In this document: positions 52,328-62,971 of the stretch, piece by piece
How positions within the stretch are numbered: position 1 is the stretch's first letter
How the letters are laid out: each line of letters begins with the position of its first letter
Source: CAZSHG01 sp964459995
Lineage (GTDB): Bacteria; UBP14; UBA6098
Direction of reading: 5' to 3'
DNA length: 64,000 nt
Assembly (NCBI GenBank): GCA_964459995.1
Contig: CAYWOR010000007.1
Span: 1 to 64,000, forward strand
Notes under the pieces: generated by a model
Seen by the model: only the letters and a program-made list of their open reading frames with translations
The model's database searches: none
Told to the model about the DNA's origin: nothing
Position numbers and translations under genes: made by a program

Positions 52328-55087
52328 ATGGGAGCGAAAACGATAATACTTATGGTTCGTTCGAGAAAAAATTCGCACAGCAACCGACCCCTTATTAGGC
52401 TCCAAAGCGCCCTATTGGCTCTCTGCGCCCTTTTTTTAATGCTCTTCCCACTTCCGATTCAAGCACAATACGCCCTCAGAAGCGGGTATTCTTCAAATGC
52501 CGCCTTATGGCCTTCCCGCGCTTTTACTGGGAAACATCTCGGAACAAGGTTCTCAACTCAAAAGGTCGAACTCGCCGACGAAAGTAATAATTCTCTTTTC
52601 CTTTCGTGCGGATTCCCCATCGGCGGGTCTTTCAGCCTCGGATTTAGCGGGGATGCCGATTCCGACAGGTTCTTCACGAATCAATTTTGGCAACTTTGGT
52701 TCGGATGGCGCACATCGAAAGCCCTTTGTTTAGCAATTTCCGGCGATCTTGCTGGTTACTCCTACTCCCCCGGTTCGGCTCATATCGGCGACTCGAACGA
52801 TCCTATCGCAATATCATCACAATCCAAATTCGCCCCAAGTTTCAGCGCAGGTGCGAATTTCTCGCCCACAAAGGATTTATCGATATCTGCGACCGCTTCG
52901 AATATTCTAAAACCAAATATGGCGATTAGCGAAGGACTCGAGTCTAAATCGCCAATGCGCTTTTCATCGGGATTGGCGTGGGCTTTCGGCAATTTTATCC
53001 CTTTCGTGGACAGCGATGTTTTTTTCGATGACGATGTTGAGATTGATTTTCGCGGCGGCATAGTCGCTAATCTTCTAAATGAGAGGCTTGGGCTTCTCGG
53101 TGCTGGCGGAAATAGTGGATTCGACATCGGAGCAACTTATTATCTCGGTGAAATTCTCATCGGATATGAGTTTGGAATCGCCGCCGGAGAGCCTGCGAAT
53201 GTCTTCGGCAACTCCCACACGGCTTATATCGAGCTTAGAGCCTTCGAACCCAAACCTCGTGAAATAGAGCTTCCCGATACGAACGATTACATTTGCCCTT
53301 CCGTGCCTTTGTCCGCAGAATGGGCAATTGTCCGCAAAACCGCGAACTCGGCTGTTTATAATTACTCGATTAAAACACAGCCTTTGGATTCAGCATTTTT
53401 CTATTTTTCACCCGGAAGAAAAATCCTGATGAAAGGCAATCGTTTTGGGGATTTGTGGCGCATCGAAAGCAACGAATTTCCAGGGCCGGTTTCATGGATT
53501 ACCGGTTTCAAAGGCAAAGAGGGATATTGTCTGAAACGCATTTACAACAACCCCGCGCAGGCCTCGCGTATGACTGTTCCGATGGATAATTATATCGCCC
53601 TTATTCCTTTCGAGCTTTCAGATGCTGTAATCGAAACGATTTCAGCCTACTCCGAGCGCGCAGTGCCCTTCTATCTTGATTCTGACAATTCGCGACATTG
53701 GCAAAACTATCTCGACTGGCCGAGTGCCGACCGATTCCTTTTCGCGGCACCGGATTACACTCCTGAACCGCCAAAAATAAGGCTCGCATCGGAATTTGTC
53801 GTCGAGAAGATCGACAATAGGCTTCATGCCGAGGTCGCTGTCGCTGTCGGAAGAATTCCGCATCGTCTCCTTGCAACCTCGCCATGGGCTGGCGATTGCG
53901 CCGTTTTCTCAGACAACCCTCACGACACGCTGACCTTCATCGTGCCCAATCAAATTCCCGACTCGATCCCCATCGTTGTTACCGGAAGCGCCACCGACGC
54001 CTGGATGCGAGTCCACCGAATAGGCCCGGACACACTTGACAACCAGATTATCGCCAAAGTCTGGGATAACACCGATTATAGTCTTTTCAATTTTGTCTAT
54101 TTTGCGAAAAACGACGACATCTGCAAAGGAGATTTTGACCCTGAACTCGACAGGTTGGTCGATAGAACCGTGGAGTCGGATGGAAAGCTCTTGATAACCG
54201 GATACCGCTATCGCGATGCCCTCTGCGCTTACAACCACGCACGTTTGACTCTTCCCGCGACTCAGGTCAGAATCGATCCTTCATTGATTCCGCCCAGATT
54301 GCTTTTCGATTCGAAATGGGCCTCGCCCGATTCTATTTGGTTTATCAATAATTTCTCGCAAGCTATTGTATTATGGGAACATATTCCGATTCCGGCGGAG
54401 ATTGCCGGTTACATTGTATTTGCCGATAATAAACCTATTCCAGCGGTGTTCACCTACGACGAAATCGCGCATCTACAGCTTAATCGCGAGCCTATTGTCG
54501 GAAATTTATTCGTCATTTCGGATTTAAAACCGGATGTGCCTTTGTTTGTTCGAATCGCGGCAATTTCCGGCGACGGCGCTTTCGGAAAGCTGTCGAAGCA
54601 GGTCGAGATACGCACAAAATCGCGCCGCAAAACCACTGTTTATGAGTTTTCCAGCCGTTTGGGCAATCCCTCGGCCTTCGACTTTTCTGAGTATAAAGAG
54701 GTCTCGATGCTATCCATAAATGCCGAGATTATCGATCTTTATCTCGGCACGGATTCTCCCGGCGACGGCTACGGCAACCTCGAGCTGAAATCACCATCGA
54801 TAGTGGGTTCACGACATTCAGTCTGGAAAAGCCGTAATGCCGGTATTCTTCTCATGGATGTTCTTCCTCTCGAAGCGCCATACGATGTTCAGGAGTTAAC
54901 CTCGATGGAAAAGCGGCAATCCGAGCCTTGCCGAATAGGCGCGCGTTATCTTGTGCGCACACCTGACGGCTACGAGCTTGTAATCCGCGTGGAATCGGTC
55001 GATGGAGAATTCCCGGATAGACGAATCGAGATTCAATATCTTTACAGATTAATCGAGACTGCACCAGTTTTAAAACTTACGCATTAA
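52328..55087 (+). CDS. Exported protein with outer-membrane-barrel-like N-terminus
   Basis: 919 residues. The signal peptide LQSALLALCALFLMLFPLPI ends at QAQ-YALRSG. Residues ~45-300 alternate short beta strands and turns (FLSCGFPIGGSFSLGFSGDA, FAPSFSAGANFSPTKDLSIS, LLGAGGNSGFDIGATYYLGE), like PorP/SprF or PorV outer-membrane barrels. The rest is beta-rich with Fn3-like text (ISDLKPDVPLFVRIAAISGD) and no enzyme motif. Directly upstream (11 nt) of a giant adhesin with a type B sorting domain, so a role in its export or anchoring is inferred, as for SprF with SprB. The ribosome site is weak; an ATG at 52352 is an alternative start. Confidence 0.65.
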   Translation: MGAKTIILMVRSRKNSHSNRPLIRLQSALLALCALFLMLFPLPIQAQYALRSGYSSNAALWPSRAFTGKHLGTRFSTQKVELADESNNSLFLSCGFPIGGSFSLGFSGDADSDRFFTNQFWQLWFGWRTSKALCLAISGDLAGYSYSPGSAHIGDSNDPIAISSQSKFAPSFSAGANFSPTKDLSISATASNILKPNMAISEGLESKSPMRFSSGLAWAFGNFIPFVDSDVFFDDDVEIDFRGGIVANLLNERLGLLGAGGNSGFDIGATYYLGEILIGYEFGIAAGEPANVFGNSHTAYIELRAFEPKPREIELPDTNDYICPSVPLSAEWAIVRKTANSAVYNYSIKTQPLDSAFFYFSPGRKILMKGNRFGDLWRIESNEFPGPVSWITGFKGKEGYCLKRIYNNPAQASRMTVPMDNYIALIPFELSDAVIETISAYSERAVPFYLDSDNSRHWQNYLDWPSADRFLFAAPDYTPEPPKIRLASEFVVEKIDNRLHAEVAVAVGRIPHRLLATSPWAGDCAVFSDNPHDTLTFIVPNQIPDSIPIVVTGSATDAWMRVHRIGPDTLDNQIIAKVWDNTDYSLFNFVYFAKNDDICKGDFDPELDRLVDRTVESDGKLLITGYRYRDALCAYNHARLTLPATQVRIDPSLIPPRLLFDSKWASPDSIWFINNFSQAIVLWEHIPIPAEIAGYIVFADNKPIPAVFTYDEIAHLQLNREPIVGNLFVISDLKPDVPLFVRIAAISGDGAFGKLSKQVEIRTKSRRKTTVYEFSSRLGNPSAFDFSEYKEVSMLSINAEIIDLYLGTDSPGDGYGNLELKSPSIVGSRHSVWKSRNAGILLMDVLPLEAPYDVQELTSMEKRQSEPCRIGARYLVRTPDGYELVIRVESVDGEFPDRRIEIQYLYRLIETAPVLKLTH

Positions 55088-55098
55088 TTTAAAATACA

Positions 55099-58000
55099 AT
55101 GAGTTATATTAAGATACATAATATATTTTTCAAGGTAATTAGCCTTATCTTATTGTTATCAAGTCTAATATCGGTTACGAATGCCGCTGTTCTCGGAACG
55201 ATTTACTGTCATCTCGATTTGGCGACCTCGACAGCTGGAGTAGGCACAAGTGTCGAACTTACGGCAATTATCGACTCGATTAGAACCGTCGCGGGTGCGC
55301 CTGTTCTCGCCGCAACCCCATGTTTGCAGGAATATCAGACTTGGCGGTTGCATTCGACTTCCGGCAGACCATTGGGTAATTTAGTTGTCGAAGTTGGCGA
55401 CCACTGCACCGGATCGCCCTGTTATCGCGATTATTACACGCATTCCTCCCCTTTCGACCTCGACCGTGAGCTTGTCGCAACTGCATGCTATTTCTTCGTC
55501 TCAGACAGTCTCGACAGCGCAAACGCCTTTCTACGAAGCGATCACTCTTTTTTCATCGAGTGCTATCGCCCAGGAAACCTACAAATATCATTGATAGAAG
55601 AGTATCGAACATCAACATATGATGTATGGAATGTTGTCAGCGATACAGCAACACTTACTATCACAGGCCCCCCGATGGAATGCCCACCGCTTAGCGCTCC
55701 GCAGTGTGGTGAGATTTGGGGTGTAACACCTATCGAGGCGAAAGGCATCTGGCATCATGTAATACTTCACGAGGGCTATCAATATCGTGTGAATACCTCT
55801 CCAAGCCCGCCCGCGAGCGGATTTGACCTCGATACAAACTACATCGAATTGACCAGCCTCGTCTCTGAGACCAGCTATTTTCTGCATGTCCGGGGTTGGT
55901 GTAACTGCGAGACCGCCGGCAGAAGCTACTCGCCATGGACGAGCATCCCCTTCAACACCCTTCCACAGCCGATCACGACAATAAAAACATCGCCTCAAAA
56001 CCTGCTTTTTATGGCCGAAGGCGAGACATACTCGACTACGACCGATTTTCTCTGGCCGTATGTCGGTTCAGGCGGCCCATGCCACTGGATTCAGGCGGTA
56101 AGCCCGCAGGCCTACCCCCCCGACGGCGCGATATACTATTTTCGCGAGTGGAGCGATGGCGGCGCTTATGGCCACTGCCACAGCGTCGGCGCGACAAACA
56201 TTACAATTACATGTTATTACGACTCGCTTCGTGGCGATTTTCTCCTTCAATCCTCCCCACCGGCTTCTGTTTGTGCAGGATCGATTATCAACGTGTCTGT
56301 GACGATGCTCAACAGCGGCTCGATAGAATGGTCGGCATGGGATAATATCTATCTCTGGAGCCAAAACCCCCCGATGAACGATATTTGGGGGATTTCCGAA
56401 GTTCCTTTCGAGGGAAGTGTTGTATGGCCGGGCGAAGCTCATACATTCAGTTTCACGGTAACCGCACCGGACGATCCGGGGGATTACATCTTTCAATGGC
56501 AAATGGGCAAAGGCGGGGTGGCATTTTTCGGCGAACCGAGCGAGGCTATCAACATCACAGTCGAAGCCAAGCCTACCGCGACAGCCTCGAACAGCGGCCC
56601 CTACTGCCAAAATGAAATAGTCGAGCTTTTCGGCGGTCCGGATGGCATGATGTCTTATATTTGGAGTGGCCCGGGAGGTTTTACATCGACCGCCCAATCG
56701 CCGGTGCGAGGCTCTGGAACGACCTCGATGACCGGAACATACAGGCTTATCGTTCAAAACTCCTATGGATGTCTCGATACAGCAACGACTTATGTTACTG
56801 TCCATGCGAAACCATCGGCTTCTGCTACGAACACCGGCCCCTATTGCGGCGGACAGACAATCGAGCTAACCGCTTCCCCCGCCGGATTGACAAGTTACCA
56901 ATGGACTGGCCCTCGCGGCTTCATCAGCGACTCGAGAATCGCCACGATTCCATCTGCAGACACATCCAATGCCGGAAGATACAGTGTTATAGTCTCCAGC
57001 TCCGCAGGATGCCTCGATACCGCTTGGACAGACGTTACAGTTTACTGGAAACCCGAGATAACGGCTTACACAAACACTCCAGTATGTGAAGGCAGTGTGC
57101 TCGAGCTTCGTGCTGAACCTCCCGGAATGGACTCCTATTTTTGGCATGTTCCGGGTGGCAGTATTATTCCCGGGCGGGTGATTTTTCGCAATCCCGTAAG
57201 TGCCGACATGGCAGGAGCTTATCATGTAATCGCAACAAGCTCGGACGGTTGCTCCGATACAACTTGGGTATTAGCAATAATCGATACTGTAATCAAGACT
57301 TTGCGTATCGATTCACTCACTGCCGACAGCACATTCATATTTGCAGGAAGTGTTACGGGCCTACACTCGTTTGTCTCCGGTGCGGTTGACGACGTCAGCT
57401 ACCACTGGCAACCCGAAGCCGCAATATACGACCCCGACACCTCGGATCCTCTCGTAGCACCGATGACAACGACAACTTTCACCGTTACAGTCAAGGATAG
57501 TCAGGAATGCGGCGTTTATCAGGTCAGCGATACAATCAGAATTCGCGTGATGACCGATTTTGAATGCATGATTTCCATCGACAGCCTCACCCACGATGCG
57601 CGAATTTGCCGCGGAGACAGCCTTCAGCTATATATTAACGCCCATTTCGGCATGGGCACCACATCTTATACCTGGTCGCCGAATTACAACATCTCTTCTA
57701 TAAGTGTAAGAAATCCAATCGCTTATCCTGAAACAACGACGGTTTATACAGCAATCGCCCACGATGACTCGGGTTGCGTGGACACCGGTTTTGTTCAAAT
57801 CAACGTGAGCAATGTGCGAATGGCTTGCACACCGGATTCCGGCCATATTTGTATCGGCGACGGCATCGAGCTTCGAGTCGCGCCCTTCGGCGGAACACCG
57901 CCCTATTCTCTCGCATGGCTTCCTGTCGGCTCTGTTATTCCATTGGATAGCTTCAGTGTTTATGCAACTCCTGAAACGACAACGAGTTACAGAGTCATCG

Positions 58001-61000
58001 CTGTCGATTCGATGGGCTGTTACGGCCTAGCCAATATCACCGTTCGTGTCGATACGCCTATTACAACTCTTTATATTGAACTTTCTGCAGACGACAGCAG
58101 TCTTATCCTTGGTGAATCGACACGGTTGCGTGCCCACGCTTACTCCGCCGGCGGAACGGTTGGATATTCATGGTCGCCCTCAGCAATTTTCGACGCTCCG
58201 ACTTCCCCAACTCCTTGGGCAACTCCAACTTCTTCCGGATGGCTATATGTGTGGGTTACAGACTATCAAGAATATTGTCGATATTCATTATTAGATAGCA
58301 TATACATAGATGTTGATGACACCTCTTCCTGTCCTCTCAGGATTTCGCATATCACACCGGATACTCATATTTGTCGAGGTTCAAGTGTAATACTCAATGT
58401 CTCTGTTCATGGCGCTTCGGGGCCGGTCGATTATCTTTGGACGCCGTCTTCGAGCCTTTCCGATCCACATTCGGCAAATCCGATCGCCACTCCAAATCAT
58501 TCAACCTTTTATTGGGTATTCGTCAGCGACGGCGAATGCTCTGACAGCGCGCAGGTTATTGTTTATGTCGATACTATTCGCACCACAATGCGCATTTTGA
58601 ACTCTGCGGCTACATTTGACACCATAGACCTCGGCGATTCGACTTTGCTATATGCCGATATTACAGGCGTTTATGGCGATTTGTCCGTCCGATGGACTCC
58701 GAGCGCATCGCTTGGAAGCCCTTATTCAATCGAGACATGGGCTTTCCCGACAGAACCGACGACCTACTCTATAATTGCCGAAGATAGTCAACACTGCGGT
58801 GTTTATCGCGTAACAGATAGTGTTCATGTCCATGTAAACACCTGGTTTGGATGCTCGCTTTCGGTTATCGCATTCGGCGCTGACAGCATCTGTCATGGAG
58901 GATCTGCCCATCTCGATGCCCTCGAATCGGGCGCTTCGGGTGGGTGTCATTTTGAATGGACTCCGCACGAGGGACTTTCAAATCCATATTTGCCGAATCC
59001 GACTGCAACACCTTATATTACAACAACATACACAGTTACCGCCCGCGACGATTCTGGGTGTGTGGCTATGGATTCGATCACGGTTTGGGTTAAAACCATA
59101 GATATTAGCTCTTTGCCGGATTTGCATATCTGCGATACAGATACAGTGCGGCTTTCGTTGGCCATGCACGCTGGAGTCGAGCCTATAGACTGGGTTTGGT
59201 CGCCGCCATTATTCTTATCTGATCCCGGCTCAGAGTCTCCTTATTGTTGGCCGGATTCGAGCATCAGCTATTCTGTCATTGCCTCAGACGCCGAAGGATG
59301 CGCAGACACTGCAACAATAGCCATTTTTGTCGAATCGATGGATTTTTCTATGACTTTATCGCTTTCTTCAGATACAACTATTTTCTACGGCGGTTCAGCA
59401 TTTCTTCGCGCGCAAGTGTTTGGTGCTTCGGGAATTACAAGACATTCATGGAGTCCTACCACTTGGTTAGACGACCCTCTTTCCCTAACTCCAACTGCAA
59501 CGCCTCCTGTGCGGACAATTTACCGGTTTACTGCTCAGGATAGCCAGTTCTGCGGCATTTACACATTGACTGATTCCGTTATTGTTGATATTATGCCCGA
59601 TTTCGATTGTTCACTAACTGTATCAGCTTCTTTTAGCGAAACAACGATCTGTCGAGGGGCTAATGTAAGGTTAGAAGCCTTTGTTGACGGGGCATTCGGC
59701 GAGATCACCTACGAATGGAGGCCGCACGGCTTTCTCGATGATCCGTATTCGCCAAATCCCACGTCGATTGGAATCGACACAACTACAGTTTATACAATCG
59801 AAGTCAACGACGATAGTTGCACTGCATTTGCTAATGTTGTTATTTATGTGCCACGTATTATTTCATTATTAGATAATTCATTAACAATATGTATTGGTGA
59901 CACAATTGAACTTTGGGCGGAGATGTTCGATGCTCACGAAGACCTCAGTTACAGCTGGTTGCCGGACTATTGCCTGTCAAATCCCGACTCAGCCTTTACT
60001 TTTGCATATCCAGAGACCTCGATTCAATATACCTTGACTGCTGTGGACGATTTTGGCTGTTCTGATTCGATAGTTATTTCTATCGATATCGATACCATAT
60101 TGACATATATGGACATATCTCCTATTGCATCTCCTTTTGTGTTAAATCATGGCGATAGCACCTTGTTAAATGTTGTAATATCTGATGCAGTTGGTGATAT
60201 TTATGTCGAATGGACAAGCGACATCGGAAGTGTTATATCCCCTTACAACACAACGAGTTGGGCTATTCCGGAATCTTCCGGTTGGTTTAGAATTCGAGTT
60301 GAAGACTCGCAAGAATGCGGATCATATATTCTTTTCGATAGCGTCTTCGTTCATGTTCGGGCATCCTATTGCTCCATAGGCGTTTATCTCGATTCGCCAG
60401 ACTCGATTTGCCGTGGCGACTCGACATTGCTGTGTGCAAACTCATCGGGCGCAAATGGCTCTGTTAATTGGCAATGGCGACCTATTATCGGGTTGACCAA
60501 CCCCAATTCCCCATCAACATACGCCTCGCCGCCCGTAAGCACATTTTACTGGGCAATTGCAACAGATAGCCTCGGTTGTGCCGATTCCAACGCGTTGACA
60601 TTAGTCGTTCGCGAGACTCCAGAGGCTGTCGCTGTTGCTATTAACGAAACTCTATTTGTGGCGCAAAGGCTTGAATTGAGAGGGTTTCCGGTGGATTCAT
60701 CTTACAAGTATTTTTGGAGCGGTCCTAACGGCTTTTCCTCAGAAAATAGGATTGCAATAGTCGAAAATGTGGAATTGACTCACAGAGGTTGGTTTGTCCT
60801 CGAAGTAATCAATTTGATAGGATGCGCTGGCACAGATTCTGTATTTATAGAGGTTTTCGAGCAACCTCTCATTCCCAATATTGCACTGACTCCATTGCGT
60901 ATGGAATTCAACATTTTCGAAGGCGAGACTTTCGACGAGGCAAGGCTCAAAATAGCTAATACAGGGGATTCCACTCTGTATATCTCCGCGATTTCACTAA

Positions 61001-61773
61001 TCGTAAACCGCGACGAGTTCTCCTTAGAGAACATCTCCCCAATCGAAATTCCACCGATGGCCGCAGAAAGCCTAATGATAAGATTTACAGCCGATTTGAT
61101 AGGCTTTTATTTCGATACAATCGCGGTTGAATCGAACGATCCTGATTCACCGATAGCAAAGACGGTATTACAGGGAAGAGTGCATACGCCTGCAGAGCCT
61201 GATATAACAGCGTATCCGGCAATTTTGGATTTCGGTGCGGTAAATATAGATTCTTGCGATATTGACTCTGTTTATTTTGTTAATAATGGCGGCGGATTGT
61301 TAATTATTAATTCTATCCAACCGACTTCAGCTTCAATTACATTCCTTCGCCCGCCTTTACCAGACACCCTGTTTATAGGCGCTGGCGCTTTCTATCTCTT
61401 TGAATTCTGCCCTGTAGAAATAGGTTCGCTTCGCGCATGGATTGATACCGAGTCGAATGACCCAGACGAAGCGATATTCCGTCTTCTCGCACTCGGGTTG
61501 GGTGTAAAATACTCAGGCTATTCCTTGAGCACAGAAGTCATTACCCCAAATGGCGACGGCCTCAATGACTTCGTAGAGTTTATTATCCCAGATGATGTAA
61601 CATATTGGATTGTAGAAATATACGATCATCGCGGAAAACAAATAATCTCAGAAAAAGCTTCCCGGTGGGATGCTCGAAGAAATGGCGCATTAGTTCCTAT
61701 CGGAACTTATTATTACAGAATAACTTCCAACGGTGAAACCCGCCTCAGCGGTGCTATTTCAGTAATCTACTAA
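55099..61773 (+). CDS. Giant PKD-like repeat adhesin with T9SS type B C-terminal domain
   Basis: 2224 residues. Signal peptide VISLILLLSSLISVTNA. About 18 PKD/Ig-like modules of 75-110 residues follow (WSP..L..P....P.ATP..TTTY.V...D..GC). From ~750 they form a higher-order repeat marked by five DSQ-x-CG-x-Y-x-x-x-D segments. Near the C-terminus are two ASH-like modules (LKIANTGDSTLYISAISLIV, DFGAVNIDSCDIDSVYFVNN). The end, TEVITPNGDGLNDFVEFIIP, EIYDHRGKQI and GTYYYRI, is the gliding-motility-associated (CHU_C) type B sorting domain. No Shine-Dalgarno site is visible. Likely a long surface filament or adhesin exported by a type IX-like system; no T9SS core gene is in the window. Confidence 0.9.
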   Translation: MSYIKIHNIFFKVISLILLLSSLISVTNAAVLGTIYCHLDLATSTAGVGTSVELTAIIDSIRTVAGAPVLAATPCLQEYQTWRLHSTSGRPLGNLVVEVGDHCTGSPCYRDYYTHSSPFDLDRELVATACYFFVSDSLDSANAFLRSDHSFFIECYRPGNLQISLIEEYRTSTYDVWNVVSDTATLTITGPPMECPPLSAPQCGEIWGVTPIEAKGIWHHVILHEGYQYRVNTSPSPPASGFDLDTNYIELTSLVSETSYFLHVRGWCNCETAGRSYSPWTSIPFNTLPQPITTIKTSPQNLLFMAEGETYSTTTDFLWPYVGSGGPCHWIQAVSPQAYPPDGAIYYFREWSDGGAYGHCHSVGATNITITCYYDSLRGDFLLQSSPPASVCAGSIINVSVTMLNSGSIEWSAWDNIYLWSQNPPMNDIWGISEVPFEGSVVWPGEAHTFSFTVTAPDDPGDYIFQWQMGKGGVAFFGEPSEAINITVEAKPTATASNSGPYCQNEIVELFGGPDGMMSYIWSGPGGFTSTAQSPVRGSGTTSMTGTYRLIVQNSYGCLDTATTYVTVHAKPSASATNTGPYCGGQTIELTASPAGLTSYQWTGPRGFISDSRIATIPSADTSNAGRYSVIVSSSAGCLDTAWTDVTVYWKPEITAYTNTPVCEGSVLELRAEPPGMDSYFWHVPGGSIIPGRVIFRNPVSADMAGAYHVIATSSDGCSDTTWVLAIIDTVIKTLRIDSLTADSTFIFAGSVTGLHSFVSGAVDDVSYHWQPEAAIYDPDTSDPLVAPMTTTTFTVTVKDSQECGVYQVSDTIRIRVMTDFECMISIDSLTHDARICRGDSLQLYINAHFGMGTTSYTWSPNYNISSISVRNPIAYPETTTVYTAIAHDDSGCVDTGFVQINVSNVRMACTPDSGHICIGDGIELRVAPFGGTPPYSLAWLPVGSVIPLDSFSVYATPETTTSYRVIAVDSMGCYGLANITVRVDTPITTLYIELSADDSSLILGESTRLRAHAYSAGGTVGYSWSPSAIFDAPTSPTPWATPTSSGWLYVWVTDYQEYCRYSLLDSIYIDVDDTSSCPLRISHITPDTHICRGSSVILNVSVHGASGPVDYLWTPSSSLSDPHSANPIATPNHSTFYWVFVSDGECSDSAQVIVYVDTIRTTMRILNSAATFDTIDLGDSTLLYADITGVYGDLSVRWTPSASLGSPYSIETWAFPTEPTTYSIIAEDSQHCGVYRVTDSVHVHVNTWFGCSLSVIAFGADSICHGGSAHLDALESGASGGCHFEWTPHEGLSNPYLPNPTATPYITTTYTVTARDDSGCVAMDSITVWVKTIDISSLPDLHICDTDTVRLSLAMHAGVEPIDWVWSPPLFLSDPGSESPYCWPDSSISYSVIASDAEGCADTATIAIFVESMDFSMTLSLSSDTTIFYGGSAFLRAQVFGASGITRHSWSPTTWLDDPLSLTPTATPPVRTIYRFTAQDSQFCGIYTLTDSVIVDIMPDFDCSLTVSASFSETTICRGANVRLEAFVDGAFGEITYEWRPHGFLDDPYSPNPTSIGIDTTTVYTIEVNDDSCTAFANVVIYVPRIISLLDNSLTICIGDTIELWAEMFDAHEDLSYSWLPDYCLSNPDSAFTFAYPETSIQYTLTAVDDFGCSDSIVISIDIDTILTYMDISPIASPFVLNHGDSTLLNVVISDAVGDIYVEWTSDIGSVISPYNTTSWAIPESSGWFRIRVEDSQECGSYILFDSVFVHVRASYCSIGVYLDSPDSICRGDSTLLCANSSGANGSVNWQWRPIIGLTNPNSPSTYASPPVSTFYWAIATDSLGCADSNALTLVVRETPEAVAVAINETLFVAQRLELRGFPVDSSYKYFWSGPNGFSSENRIAIVENVELTHRGWFVLEVINLIGCAGTDSVFIEVFEQPLIPNIALTPLRMEFNIFEGETFDEARLKIANTGDSTLYISAISLIVNRDEFSLENISPIEIPPMAAESLMIRFTADLIGFYFDTIAVESNDPDSPIAKTVLQGRVHTPAEPDITAYPAILDFGAVNIDSCDIDSVYFVNNGGGLLIINSIQPTSASITFLRPPLPDTLFIGAGAFYLFEFCPVEIGSLRAWIDTESNDPDEAIFRLLALGLGVKYSGYSLSTEVITPNGDGLNDFVEFIIPDDVTYWIVEIYDHRGKQIISEKASRWDARRNGALVPIGTYYYRITSNGETRLSGAISVIY

Positions 61774-61833
61774 ATTAACGCTCCAAAAATCAGTGCTTGC
61801 CAGATTTCATTTCGAGTGTATATTTTTGAAAGT

Positions 61834-62466
61834 ATGGAATCGAAACGCAAAACTCCTCTTCCTTTTTGGGCGCAAAAGCTTATAGTTATAGCTTTTCTCT
61901 ACTCAATCTTCGGGATCGGCTATTTATCAATAAATGCTCTTCATGCTGGAAAAGACGCTGTTTGCCTTAAAATATTCATTGACGATTTAATACCATTCAA
62001 TCGGCATTGGATTTGGTTTTACTACTTGTATTTCCCTTTTATCTTATTTCCTATTATATTTTTACGTGATTATAAAGAGTTGACTCGTGCAACTGTCTTC
62101 TATTTAATCACAGCATTTATCACACTGATTGTATTCGCTTTTTGGCGAACCACGATGATTAGACCCGAAATCGTCGGCAACGACCTTTCTGCAAGACTTC
62201 TGAAGCGAATTTACGATCAGGATCATCCCTACAACTGTTTCCCAAGCCAGCATGTCGCATACAGCTGGGTTGCGGCTTTTATAGCGGTTAGGCGAGATCG
62301 CTTTTTCGGATATGCTTCCTTTGTGATTGCAATTTTAATAAGTCTCTCGACTGTTTTCATCAAACAGCATTGGTTTGTGGATATTCCGGGTGGAATTGGA
62401 GTTGCTCTAATCGCATATTTATTGACATATCACATTATATTTAAGGTGAATCTAAATGGGCATTAA
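61834..62466 (+). CDS. PAP2-like membrane phosphatase/transferase
   Basis: 210 residues and about six membrane helices. PAP2 superfamily blocks seen: NCFPSQHVAYSWVAAFIAVR (SxxH with His) and FIKQHWFVDIPGGIGVALIA (HxxxDxxxG). The first motif is CFPSQH rather than PSGH, as in the inositol-phosphorylceramide-synthase branch, so it may move a phospho-head group between lipids. The ATG at 61834 is taken; a GTG at 61816 is possible. The end overlaps the next gene by 11 bases. Confidence 0.8.
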   Translation: MESKRKTPLPFWAQKLIVIAFLYSIFGIGYLSINALHAGKDAVCLKIFIDDLIPFNRHWIWFYYLYFPFILFPIIFLRDYKELTRATVFYLITAFITLIVFAFWRTTMIRPEIVGNDLSARLLKRIYDQDHPYNCFPSQHVAYSWVAAFIAVRRDRFFGYASFVIAILISLSTVFIKQHWFVDIPGGIGVALIAYLLTYHIIFKVNLNGH

Positions 62467-62971
62467 CACTATTTTACTTTGTCTTGCTCTATGGGCTTTT
62501 GCAATGGTCTCTTTCGCCGAAGAACCGCCGTCTTCATCTGTGAAAGAAATTCCCGGATGGGATATTGTTTTCGGTGATTTTGAGGTGCCGGAAAACACCC
62601 AACCGGGAGAGGTTCTCTCGGTAATACCTTCGCGGAAAATCCTTACGCTCAAACGGACAAATTCGCCCTACGATCCTTTTGTAGTGGGCGTTGCGGTGCT
62701 CGATTCGTTGGACACTCTTCGCGTAGCGATCGGCGGCGAGGTCGATGTGCTGATTGACCCGAGCATGGGGCATATATCGGCCGGAGAATGGCTTGTAACA
62801 TCCGGTGCGACCGGCAAAGCGATGTCGCTATACGAAGACTATCCGCTAAACCCCCGTGTGATAGGCATCGCGCTGGAGGATTACGACCCGGATTCCGGCA
62901 AAGACCGCATTCGCACTGTGCTTCTTCCCGGTGAACAGATAACATCGCCAAGAAATATCAGGGGTAAATAG
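62456..62971 (+). CDS. Small secreted beta-rich protein
   Basis: 171 residues with signal peptide NTILLCLALWAFAMVSFA. The body (VVGVAVLDSLDTLRVAIGGE, VDVLIDPSMGHISAGEWLVT SGATGKAM, VIGIALEDYDPDSGKDRIRT) resembles a domain often seen near secreted YQGKLTD-type fibre proteins, with alternation of short strands and a GD/GEWLVTS loop. Function is unknown. It overlaps the PAP2 gene and is followed directly by the Mrr-like gene, so the three are likely one transcript. Confidence 0.65.
   Translation: MGINTILLCLALWAFAMVSFAEEPPSSSVKEIPGWDIVFGDFEVPENTQPGEVLSVIPSRKILTLKRTNSPYDPFVVGVAVLDSLDTLRVAIGGEVDVLIDPSMGHISAGEWLVTSGATGKAMSLYEDYPLNPRVIGIALEDYDPDSGKDRIRTVLLPGEQITSPRNIRGK

Noticed and set aside
61834..62466. 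Undecaprenyl-diphosphatase (BacA/UppP)
   Set aside because: The motifs are of the PAP2 superfamily (PSQH, HxxxDxxxG), not of the UppP family.
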